NCBI GenBank assembly: GCA_030146615.1
Contig: JASLBL010000059.1
Coordinates: forward strand, 1-11,444
Direction of reading: 5' to 3'
DNA length: 11,444 nt
Source of the DNA: Actinomycetes bacterium
GTDB lineage: Bacteria > Actinomycetota > CALGFH01
Shown here piece by piece: positions 5,726 to 11,444 of this stretch. A program made the translations under genes and the position numbers. The notes under the pieces were generated by a model that was given only the letters and a program-made list of their open reading frames with translations, was not told the DNA's origin and searched no databases. How positions within the stretch are numbered: position 1 is the stretch's first letter; each line of letters starts with the position of its first letter.

Positions 5726-8413
5726 TTGACCACCGCCAGGCGCCGCCGCCTGCCGTTCCCGTCAGCGCTGCCCGCCTCGCGGGCCGGTGACGCCTGGCGG
5801 CTCGAGGCCGACGGCCGCGAGCTGCGCCTGTCCAACCTGAACAAGGTCTACTGGCCGGACGACGGCATCACCAAGGGCGACCTCCTGGCCTACTACTGGA
5901 ACGTCGCCGACCTGCTCCTCCCCCACCTGCGCGACCGCCCGCTGACCATGAAGCGGATGCCGAACGGCCTCGCCGGGGAGCCGTTCTACGAGAAGCAGGT
6001 CCCGGCCCACGCCCCTGACTGGCTGCCCACGGCGGCCGTGCCGACCGAGGAGGACTCCCGGGTCGTCGAGTTCGTGCTCGCCCAGGATCGGGCCAGCCTG
6101 CTGTACGTGGTCAACCTCGGCTGCATCGAGATGCACCCCCTGCACTCGAGGGCCGGCTCCCTCGACCGGCCCGACTATGCATTCTTCGACCTCGACCCCT
6201 TCGAGCCGTACACCTACGAGGACGTCCGCACCGTGGCCAAGCTGGTCAAGGTGGTGCTGGACGGCCTCGGCCTGCGGGGCTACGCCAAGACCTCGGGGGC
6301 GACCGGCATGCAGGTGTTCGTGCCCCTGGACGGCACCCACACCCACACCGACGCCCGCGAGTTCGTCGAGCGGGTCGGCAGGCTGGTCGTCCGCGCCTAC
6401 CCGGAGAAGGCGACCATGGCCTGGCCGATCGCCGACCGGGCGGGCAAGATCTTCATCGACCACCAGATGAACCGGTCGGGAGCCAACATCGCCAGCGTCT
6501 ACTCGCTGCGCCCGCTGCCGGGGGCGCCGGTGTCGACCCCGCTGGACTGGGAGGAGCTGGACACCGACATCGAGCCGGGCGACTTCCGGATCGACAACGT
6601 CTGGGACCGGTTCGCCGAAGGCGACCGGTTCGCGCAGGTCCTGACCGACAAGCAGTCCCTGACCCCGGCCATGGAGGCCCTCGGCCTCACCCCCGGCGCC
6701 GAGGAGACCCCCCGGGAGCGAAGCCGCCCGAGGTTCCCGCCCAAACGCACGACCCGCCCCGCCTCCCGGGCCAGCCTGGACGAGTACGTCGCCAAACGCG
6801 ACTTCGCCCGCACCCCGGAGCCGGGTCCCACTCCTCCAGTGGGCACTCCTGAGCCCGACCCGCCGGCGGGCGCCACTGATCCCCACCCGCCGATGGATGG
6901 GGCCCCTGCCGGGAGGGTAGCCGCCAGCCGGAAGCGGGGCGAACGGCTGTCCACAGCCCCGCCGGACGCCGCGGGGCCGTCGGGGGACGCCGCGGTGTCC
7001 CCGTTGCCGGAGCAGCCGCATCCGGCCGGGTTGACCGAGGTGGCGCCGCTGGTGGAGGGGCGGCGGTTCACGATTCAGCAGCACCATGCTCGGCGGCTGC
7101 ACCATGATGTCCGGTTCGAGCAGGACGGGGTGCTGGTCTCCTTTGCGGTGCCCAAGCGGCTGCCGGAGGAGCCGGGGCTGCGGCATCTGGCCGTCCACAC
7201 CGAGGACCACCCGCTCGACTACCTGACCTTCTCCGGGAGCATCCCGGCCGGGGAGTACGGCGGGGGCGAGGTCCGGCTGTTCGACCTCGGGACCTACGAG
7301 CCGCTGGAGGTGGCCGACGACAAGCTCACCGTCCGCCTCCACGGGACCCGCTACAAGGGGGCCGAGTACCACCTGTTCCAGACCCGGGACCAGGACTGGC
7401 TGGTCATCCTCAAGGGGAAGGTGTCGCTCCCCCAGCCGCCTCCGCCGCCGACCTACGAGCCGATGATGGCCGTGCTCACCAGCGAGCCGTTCGACGACGA
7501 CGAGTGGCTGTTCGAGGTCAAGTGGGACGGCCACCGCTGCCTGGCCAACCTGGGCACCTCGACCCGGCTGACCTCGCGGACCACCCGGGACATGACCGCC
7601 CAGTTCCCCGAGCTGATCGACATGCACCGGCAGCTGGCGGCCCGCAACGCGGTGGTCGACGGCGAGATCGTGGCCCTCGACCGGGCAGGCCGGCCGTCGT
7701 TCGAGCGGATGCAGGACCGCTTCCACCGGACCCCCGAGGAGCTGGCCCGCAACAAGGGCCGGGTGCCGGTCCAGTTCCTCGCCTTCGACCTGCTGTGGCT
7801 GGACGGCCAGCCCCTGCTGGACCTGCCCCTGGTCGAGCGGCGGGCCCGGCTGGCCGAGGTGTTCGTCGAGACCAGGGACATCCGCCTCTCCCAGGTCGTC
7901 GAGGGGGCCGGGCGGGAGTTCTTCGACCAGGTCCGGGCGCTGCAGCTGGAGGGGATCGTGGCCAAGCGGGCGGCCAGCTGCTACCGGCCGGGCACCCGCT
8001 CCCACGACTGGCGCAAGATCAAGGCCCTGTGCCTCCAGGACTGCGTGATCGTCGGCTGGACCCCCGGCAAGGGCGGCCGCGCCGCCACCCTCGGCTCGCT
8101 GCTGCTGGCCGTGTACGACGACGGCCGGCTGCGCTACGCCGGCAACGTCGGCACCGGGTTCACCCACGCGTTCCTGGCCGACCTGCTGGCCAAGCTGGCC
8201 GAGCTGGAGGTCCCCCAGCCGATGTTCGAGGGCTTCGAGGGCACCCCCCGGCCCCGCGGGGCCCGGTTCGTCCGGCCGGAGCTGGTCTGCGAGGTCGAGT
8301 ACCTGAAGTGGACCCAGGACGACAAGCTGCGGGCCGCCTCGTTCAAGGGTCTCCGGCCGGACAAGCCGGCTACCGACGCCCGGCGCGAGCACCCGGTGGA
8401 CCGCCCGAGCTAG
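5726..8413 (+). CDS. ligD: LigD, multifunctional NHEJ ligase (polymerase-phosphoesterase-ligase)
   Basis: An 895-residue ATP-dependent ligase that processes and seals Ku-bound DNA breaks. POL domain, about 33-320: primase-polymerase metal ligands Asp155 and Asp157 (DLDP), KTSGATGMQVFVPL at 188-201, and DHQMNRSGANIASVYSLR at 245-262. Phosphoesterase domain, about 350-565: LDEYVAKRDF (351-360), then after a long linker the core QQHHARRLHHDVRFE (451-465). His453, His459, Asp461, Arg463, His495 and Tyr499 line up with H42, H48, D50, R52, H84 and Y88 of Pseudomonas LigD. Ligase domain, about 578-880: nucleotidyl-accepting Lys599 in KWDGHR, VDGEIVAL (644-651), LEGIVAKR (741-748) and WRKIK (762-766). 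The domain order is that of mycobacterial LigD (759 residues). The excess comes largely from a Pro/Ala/Gly/Arg-rich segment at 364-445 inside the phosphoesterase domain. The start is TTG 5726 with a good Shine-Dalgarno. Confidence 0.95.
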   Translation: MTTARRRRLPFPSALPASRAGDAWRLEADGRELRLSNLNKVYWPDDGITKGDLLAYYWNVADLLLPHLRDRPLTMKRMPNGLAGEPFYEKQVPAHAPDWLPTAAVPTEEDSRVVEFVLAQDRASLLYVVNLGCIEMHPLHSRAGSLDRPDYAFFDLDPFEPYTYEDVRTVAKLVKVVLDGLGLRGYAKTSGATGMQVFVPLDGTHTHTDAREFVERVGRLVVRAYPEKATMAWPIADRAGKIFIDHQMNRSGANIASVYSLRPLPGAPVSTPLDWEELDTDIEPGDFRIDNVWDRFAEGDRFAQVLTDKQSLTPAMEALGLTPGAEETPRERSRPRFPPKRTTRPASRASLDEYVAKRDFARTPEPGPTPPVGTPEPDPPAGATDPHPPMDGAPAGRVAASRKRGERLSTAPPDAAGPSGDAAVSPLPEQPHPAGLTEVAPLVEGRRFTIQQHHARRLHHDVRFEQDGVLVSFAVPKRLPEEPGLRHLAVHTEDHPLDYLTFSGSIPAGEYGGGEVRLFDLGTYEPLEVADDKLTVRLHGTRYKGAEYHLFQTRDQDWLVILKGKVSLPQPPPPPTYEPMMAVLTSEPFDDDEWLFEVKWDGHRCLANLGTSTRLTSRTTRDMTAQFPELIDMHRQLAARNAVVDGEIVALDRAGRPSFERMQDRFHRTPEELARNKGRVPVQFLAFDLLWLDGQPLLDLPLVERRARLAEVFVETRDIRLSQVVEGAGREFFDQVRALQLEGIVAKRAASCYRPGTRSHDWRKIKALCLQDCVIVGWTPGKGGRAATLGSLLLAVYDDGRLRYAGNVGTGFTHAFLADLLAKLAELEVPQPMFEGFEGTPRPRGARFVRPELVCEVEYLKWTQDDKLRAASFKGLRPDKPATDARREHPVDRPS

Positions 8414-8464
8414 GCAGTCGGCCCAGCCAGCAGGCAGAATGGGCTCAAGGCAGCATCGAGCGAG

Positions 8465-8479
8465 CGCCGCCCGGCGGCG
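8465..8479. other. GC-rich inverted repeat between ligD and the response regulator gene
   Basis: CGCCG (8465-8469) pairs with CGGCG (8475-8479) around a 5-base loop, within the 85-base gap after the ligD stop. It could weakly terminate ligD transcripts or fold in the response regulator leader. There is no T-run. In a region this GC-rich, short palindromes arise easily, so confidence is low. The rest of the gap shows no strong promoter. Confidence 0.2.
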
Positions 8480-8498
8480 GTTTGACGGCGGTAGGTGC

Positions 8499-9191
8499 AT
8501 GGGCGCACACATCCTGGTCGTCGACGACGACCCCCTGTTGGCCGCGGCCCTTCGCCGGCCGCTGGCCTACGAGGGGTTCGAGGTCGAGGTGGCGGCCTCC
8601 GGCGAGGAGGCCCTCGGCCGCGCGCTCGACCACCCGCCCGACCTGGTCATCCTCGACGTGCTGCTGCCGGGGATCGACGGCCTCGAGGTGTGCCGGCGGC
8701 TCCGCCAGGCCGGCGAGGTGGCCGTGCTCATGCTGACCGCCCGCAGCGAGGTGCCCGAGCGGGTGGCCGGGTTCGAGGCCGGGGCCGACGACTACCTGGT
8801 CAAGCCGTTCGCCTTCGAGGAGCTGCTGGTCAGGGTGAAGGCGCTGCTGCGCCGGGGCCGCAACGGCTCCGGGTCGGCCGAGCTGCGCTTCGGCGACCTG
8901 CGCATGGACCGCTCGACCCACGAGGTCTGGCGGGGCGAGCGGACCATCTCGCTGACCCGCCAGGAGTTCGACCTGCTGGCCCTGTTCCTGGAGCACCCGC
9001 GCCAGGTCCTGACCCGCTCGACCATCCTGGAGCGGGTGTGGGACTACGACTTCGGCCGCGACTCCAACGTCCTGGAGGTCTACGTCGGCTACCTGCGCCG
9101 CAAGCTCGAGGCGGAGGGCGAGCCGCGGGTCATCCACACCGTCCGCGGGGTCGGCTACGTGCTGCGCGAGGACCCGGAGGGCGGCCGATGA
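8499..9191 (+). CDS. OmpR/PhoB-family response regulator
   Basis: A 230-residue two-component transcription factor. The receiver domain (1 to about 118) has the acidic pair Asp9/Asp10, phospho-acceptor Asp53 (LVILDVLLPG), Thr80 and Lys102 (LVKPF). The OmpR-type winged-helix DNA-binding domain (about 128-225) ends in VIHTVRGVGYVL. Architecture and size match actinobacterial MprA/PrrA-type regulators, but I do not assign a specific orthologue. ATG 8499 is chosen because the receiver begins directly with GAHILVVDDD. An in-frame ATG at 8439 would add 20 residues with no receiver-like content. The Shine-Dalgarno is weak (GGTAGG just before the ATG). It overlaps the downstream kinase gene by ATGA, so they form a cognate, co-translated pair. 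It lies 85 bases after ligD on the same strand, so read-through from ligD is possible. Confidence 0.93.
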   Translation: MGAHILVVDDDPLLAAALRRPLAYEGFEVEVAASGEEALGRALDHPPDLVILDVLLPGIDGLEVCRRLRQAGEVAVLMLTARSEVPERVAGFEAGADDYLVKPFAFEELLVRVKALLRRGRNGSGSAELRFGDLRMDRSTHEVWRGERTISLTRQEFDLLALFLEHPRQVLTRSTILERVWDYDFGRDSNVLEVYVGYLRRKLEAEGEPRVIHTVRGVGYVLREDPEGGR

Positions 9192-10732
9192 CGTTCCGGG
9201 CACGGCTCACCCTGGCCTACCTGCTGCTGCTGACGACCGCCCTGTCCGGGTTCGGGCTGTGGGTCTACGCGTACGTCGACCGCAACCTCCACCAGGAGTT
9301 CCACGGCTCGGTGCAGCGCCAGAGCAAGCAGCTGGCCAAGATCCTGGCCGACGACTACGACGCCGCCGCCGAGCGGGCCGGCGACACCCTCGCCCAGTGG
9401 TCGAGCGGGCAGGAGCGCGACACCTACATCGTGGTCGAGACCCGCAAGGACCGCGACCTCGCGCTGGGCATCGTGGCCAAGCACCCGGCGGACACCCTGG
9501 CCGGGGTCGACCTGCCCAGCGTCGAGCCGGGCAAGGTGGTCAACGTCCGGCCGTCGGCCAACCAGCTCGGCCTGCCCCTGGCCGTCTACGCCGAGCGGTT
9601 CGAGGCCAGCAAGGTGGTCCGCCAGGTCGGGACCAACCCGCCCGAGAAGCCCAAGCAGACCGTCAAGCTGGAGGGCCAGGTGACGGTGGCCCGGTCCCTG
9701 GCCGGGGTCGAGCGCTCCCTGGGGCTGCTGCGCACCATCCTGATCGCCGGCGGGCTGGCGGTCCTGCTGGTCACCGCCCTGATCGGCCTCGGCCTGGCCG
9801 CGGCCCTGCTCCGGCCCCTGGCCCGCATGCGGGCCACCGCCCAGCGGATCGGCGACGAGCGCGACTTCTCCCACCGCATGCCCGTCGACGGCGACCCGCA
9901 CGACGAGCTCGGCCGCCTGTCGCTGTCGTTCAACCAGATGCTGGCCGAGCTGGAGCAGGCCAACCTGGGGCTCAAGACGACCCTGGACTCCCAGCGCCGC
10001 TTCGTCGCCGACGCCTCCCACGAGCTGCGGACGCCGCTGACCGCCATCCGCACCAACGTCGAGTTCCTGGCCCGGGTGCCAGGCGCCCGAACCGAGGACC
10101 GGGTCGAGGCGCTGCGCGACGTGCTCACCGAGCTGCGCCGGATGGAGTCGCTGGTCGGCGACCTGCTGGCCCTGGCCCGGCTGGAGGCGGCGGTGGCCAC
10201 CCCGGCCCGGCGGACCTTCCGGCTCGACCACATGCTGGCCGACGTGCACCGCGACGCCCTGCGCATGGCCACCCCCGAGGTCGAGGTCACCCTGGGCCCG
10301 CTGCCCGAGATCTGGGTCTCCGGCGACCGCGACGACCTGCGCCGGGCGGTCTGGAACCTGGTCGACAACGCCCTCAAGTACACCAGGACGGGCCGGATCG
10401 ACCTGCGCCTTGGGGCCGAGGACGGGAAGGCCGAGCTGGTCGTCCGCGACACCGGCATCGGCATCGCCGAGGGCCACCTCGACCACGTGTTCGACCGCTT
10501 CTGGCGGGCTCCGGGGGTCCGCGGCATGGCCGGGTCCGGGCTCGGCCTGGCCATCACCCGGTGGGTCGTCCAGGCGCATGAGGGCACGATCGCCGTCGAG
10601 TCGGTGATCGGCCACGGGACGACCTTCGCGCTCACCTTGCCCGTGGTCCAGGGCCCGCCCAAGCGCGCCCGGCGCCGGGAGGGCGAGCTGCTCGGCGTCA
10701 GCCGGGTGACCGGCTCGGGACATCATTCTTAA
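9188..10732 (+). CDS. Membrane sensor histidine kinase
   Basis: A 514-residue sensor kinase, the partner of the preceding regulator. The first membrane helix is at about 7-30 and an extracytoplasmic sensor of about 150 residues at 31-180 has no domain I recognise. The second helix is at about 183-207 and the HAMP domain at about 208-258. The HisKA domain has phospho-acceptor His278 in SHELRTPLTAIRTN (277-290). The catalytic ATPase domain has the N-box at Asn390/Asn394 (WNLVDNALKY), G1 DTGIG (421-425), the F-box near FDRFWR (435-440) and G2 GSGLGL (449-454). All catalytic motifs are intact. The C-terminus carries a basic, probably disordered tail (490-514). It starts at ATG 9188, sharing ATGA with the regulator's stop. 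All glutamates that I scanned use GAG, with no in-frame GAA found. Confidence 0.94.
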   Translation: MTFRARLTLAYLLLLTTALSGFGLWVYAYVDRNLHQEFHGSVQRQSKQLAKILADDYDAAAERAGDTLAQWSSGQERDTYIVVETRKDRDLALGIVAKHPADTLAGVDLPSVEPGKVVNVRPSANQLGLPLAVYAERFEASKVVRQVGTNPPEKPKQTVKLEGQVTVARSLAGVERSLGLLRTILIAGGLAVLLVTALIGLGLAAALLRPLARMRATAQRIGDERDFSHRMPVDGDPHDELGRLSLSFNQMLAELEQANLGLKTTLDSQRRFVADASHELRTPLTAIRTNVEFLARVPGARTEDRVEALRDVLTELRRMESLVGDLLALARLEAAVATPARRTFRLDHMLADVHRDALRMATPEVEVTLGPLPEIWVSGDRDDLRRAVWNLVDNALKYTRTGRIDLRLGAEDGKAELVVRDTGIGIAEGHLDHVFDRFWRAPGVRGMAGSGLGLAITRWVVQAHEGTIAVESVIGHGTTFALTLPVVQGPPKRARRREGELLGVSRVTGSGHHS

Positions 10733-10751
10733 GAGTGTCCTAATAGAAACT

Positions 10752-10785
10752 CATCGTTCTCTCAGGGACGCCGGGTACAACGATG
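10752..10785. repeat. 7-base inverted repeat downstream of the histidine kinase gene
   Basis: CATCGTT (10752-10758) and AACGATG (10779-10785) are perfect reverse complements 20 bases apart. They could form a stem in the kinase transcript's 3' end or a split operator. A GGGTAC string (10773-10778) lies in the loop. The function is unknown. Confidence 0.3.
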
Positions 10786-10870
10786 GCCTTCGCGGCGGAC
10801 GGGCGCGTGCTGCCGACAGGCCAGCCGCCCGGCCGCTGCGGCGGCGACGCCCGAGGCCTGCATGGTGGGA

Positions 10871-10896
10871 CGAGGCCGGAGTGCGCTCCGGCCTCG
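10871..10896. terminator. 11-bp perfect hairpin, probable terminator after the two-component genes
   Basis: CGAGGCCGGAG (10871-10881) pairs perfectly with CTCCGGCCTCG (10886-10896) around the tetraloop TGCG. It is followed by a G-rich run rather than a T-tract, as is often seen for hairpins proposed as terminators in high-GC actinobacteria. A second small stem, GGGCC/GGCCC (10897-10901 with 10908-10912), follows at once. It lies about 140 bases past the kinase stop and before the moxR promoter. An RNA structural element in another transcript is the alternative. Confidence 0.5.
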
Positions 10897-10963
10897 GGGC
10901 CTTGGGGGGCCCGCTGGGTGGCCGTTGCCGCCTCTAGGTAGTGCCTTATCTCGCAGGGACCGC

Positions 10964-10969
10964 TAAGGT
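10964..10969 (+). promoter_or_regulatory. Candidate -10 element for moxR
   Basis: TAAGGT fits TANNNT and is followed immediately by a seven-A run. It would start transcription near 10976 and give a leader of about 49 bases. The -35 is weak. A second option is TTATCT at 10946-10951 with TTGCCG (10925-10930) upstream at a short spacing of 15 bases. Confidence 0.35.
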
Positions 10970-11010
10970 AAAAAAACCGGCCGCCCTCGGAGTGGCCGTC
11001 CCTTCGCCCC

Positions 11011-11016
11011 GAGGAG
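11011..11016 (+). promoter_or_regulatory. Ribosome binding site fixing the moxR start
   Basis: GAGGAG ends 8 bases before GTG 11025, which supports that GTG as the start. Confidence 0.6.
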
Positions 11017-11024
11017 CCTGCCAG

Positions 11025-11444
11025 GTGACCGAGCAACCATCCCGCCTGGCCGCGGTCGGTGAGGCCCCCGTCGCCCGCCAGCAGCTCGAGGCGGCGTTGT
11101 TTGAGATCAAGCGGGTGATTGTCGGCCAGGAAGGCATGCTGGAACGGGTCCTGGTCGCGCTCCTGTCGGGTGGGCATCTGCTCCTGGAAGGGGTCCCCGG
11201 GCTGGCCAAGACCCGGACCATCGCCACCCTGGCCCAGGTGCTGGGCGGGTCGTTTCAACGGATCCAGTTCACCCCCGACCTGGTCCCCTCGGACCTGGTC
11301 GGGACCAGGATCTGGCGGCCCGACCAGGGCAGCTTCGAAACCGAACTGGGCCCGGTGTTCTGCAACTTCTTGTTGGCCGATGAGATCAACCGGGCCCCCG
11401 CCAAGGTCCAATCGGCCCTGCTGGAGGTCATGCAGGAACACCAG
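11025..11444 (+). CDS. MoxR-family AAA+ ATPase (partial, N-terminal 140 residues)
   Basis: MoxR ATPases are AAA+ proteins thought to act as chaperones or activators of partner proteins, often encoded with DUF58 or von Willebrand A-domain genes; the downstream neighbour is outside the window. The visible part has the family opening IVGQEGMLERVLVALLSGGH (32-51), Walker A GVPGLAKT (56-63), the block RIQFTPDLVPSDLVGTRIW (79-97), and Walker B LLADEINRAP (116-125) with the catalytic Glu120. The frame is open to the last base. The start is GTG 11025 with Shine-Dalgarno GAGGAG. Codon use differs from the upstream kinase: Glu is GAA six times and GAG six times here, and CAA, TTT and ATT also appear. 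This hints at a different expression class or origin. Confidence 0.92.
   Translation, partial: MTEQPSRLAAVGEAPVARQQLEAALFEIKRVIVGQEGMLERVLVALLSGGHLLLEGVPGLAKTRTIATLAQVLGGSFQRIQFTPDLVPSDLVGTRIWRPDQGSFETELGPVFCNFLLADEINRAPAKVQSALLEVMQEHQ

Larger units (their letters stand above)
10733..11024. other. Intergenic region between the histidine kinase and moxR genes
   Basis: This 292-base gap begins with an AT-rich patch (about 10721-10760, including palindrome TCTTAAGA at 10727-10734 across the kinase stop). It then holds an inverted repeat, a strong hairpin, and a promoter-like stretch with a run of seven A bases (10970-10976). A 51-codon open frame at 10783-10938 has no ribosome binding site and contains the hairpin, so I do not call it a gene. 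Confidence 0.5.

Noticed and set aside
8482..8487. TTGACG, a 5-of-6 match to a -35, just before the response regulator gene.
   Set aside because: A -10 at normal spacing would fall at about 8505, inside the coding sequence, and transcription would start after ATG 8499, which is clearly the correct protein start.
5762..8512. A very long minus-strand open frame (over 900 codons) opposite ligD, and similar long antisense frames opposite the peptidase and kinase genes.
   Set aside because: They mirror plus-strand genes with clear catalytic motifs, their translations are low-complexity (Gly/Pro/Gln/Arg/His-rich), and such open antisense frames are expected at extreme GC3.
10783..10938. A 51-codon ORF (ATG 10783, TAG 10936-10938) in the gap before moxR.
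   Set aside because: No ribosome binding site, no plausible leaderless spacing, no recognisable protein character, and it contains the perfect 11-bp hairpin. Better read as non-coding.
1..11444. tRNA/rRNA genes, CRISPR arrays, insertion sequences, phage genes or defence-system genes.
   Set aside because: No cloverleaf, array-like repeats, transposase motifs, terminal inverted repeats or defence domains were seen on either strand.

Overview
The window is very GC-rich, dense coding DNA with an extreme G/C third-position bias and frequent GTG/TTG starts. It also has apparently leaderless promoters and a Ku/LigD pair whose ligase has the POL-PE-LIG domain order known from mycobacteria. Together these suggest a high-GC actinobacterium (Actinomycetota). 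I cannot place it lower, and a deep-branching or uncultivated soil lineage is only a guess.

Layout. (1) Positions 1-352: the start of a leftward gene resembling the N-terminus of Mur-ligase/cyanophycin-synthetase-like proteins, divergent from a 21-codon hydrophobic ORF that looks like the beheaded start of an AspT/YidE-type transporter. (2) Positions 410-2601: a two-gene unit, L-lactate dehydrogenase followed by an M20 metallopeptidase, joined by a 4-base GTGA overlap. (3) Positions 2635-3787: a YbhN/LPG-synthase-TM-like membrane protein with its own promoter. Its stop codon overlaps the stop of the convergent next gene. (4) Positions 3784-5602, minus strand: Ku, then a GAF-GGDEF diguanylate cyclase 40 bases downstream. 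(5) Positions 5726-8413: the multifunctional NHEJ ligase LigD, divergent from ku. (6) Positions 8499-10732: an OmpR-type response regulator and a membrane histidine kinase overlapping by ATGA. (7) Positions 10733-11024: an intergenic region with a strong hairpin and a candidate promoter. (8) Positions 11025-11444: the first 140 codons of a MoxR-family AAA+ ATPase, cut by the window edge.

How the genes work together. Ku and LigD form the minimal bacterial non-homologous end-joining machine: Ku binds broken ends, and LigD trims, fills and seals them. They are divergent from a 123-base shared region in which two -10-like hexamers overlap head-on. The two-component pair is a self-contained sensor/regulator. 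The LDH/M20 pair, the YbhN-like protein and the MoxR ATPase have no evident functional link with NHEJ.

I see no clear multi-gene system of an undescribed kind. The points most worth a second look are the recurring head-on -10 motifs (271-280, 5682-5691, weaker at 2633-2640), the leaderless starts, the roughly 80-residue disordered insertion splitting the LigD phosphoesterase domain, the possible ku-diguanylate cyclase operon, and the change in codon use at moxR. I found no tRNA, rRNA, CRISPR array or insertion sequence.
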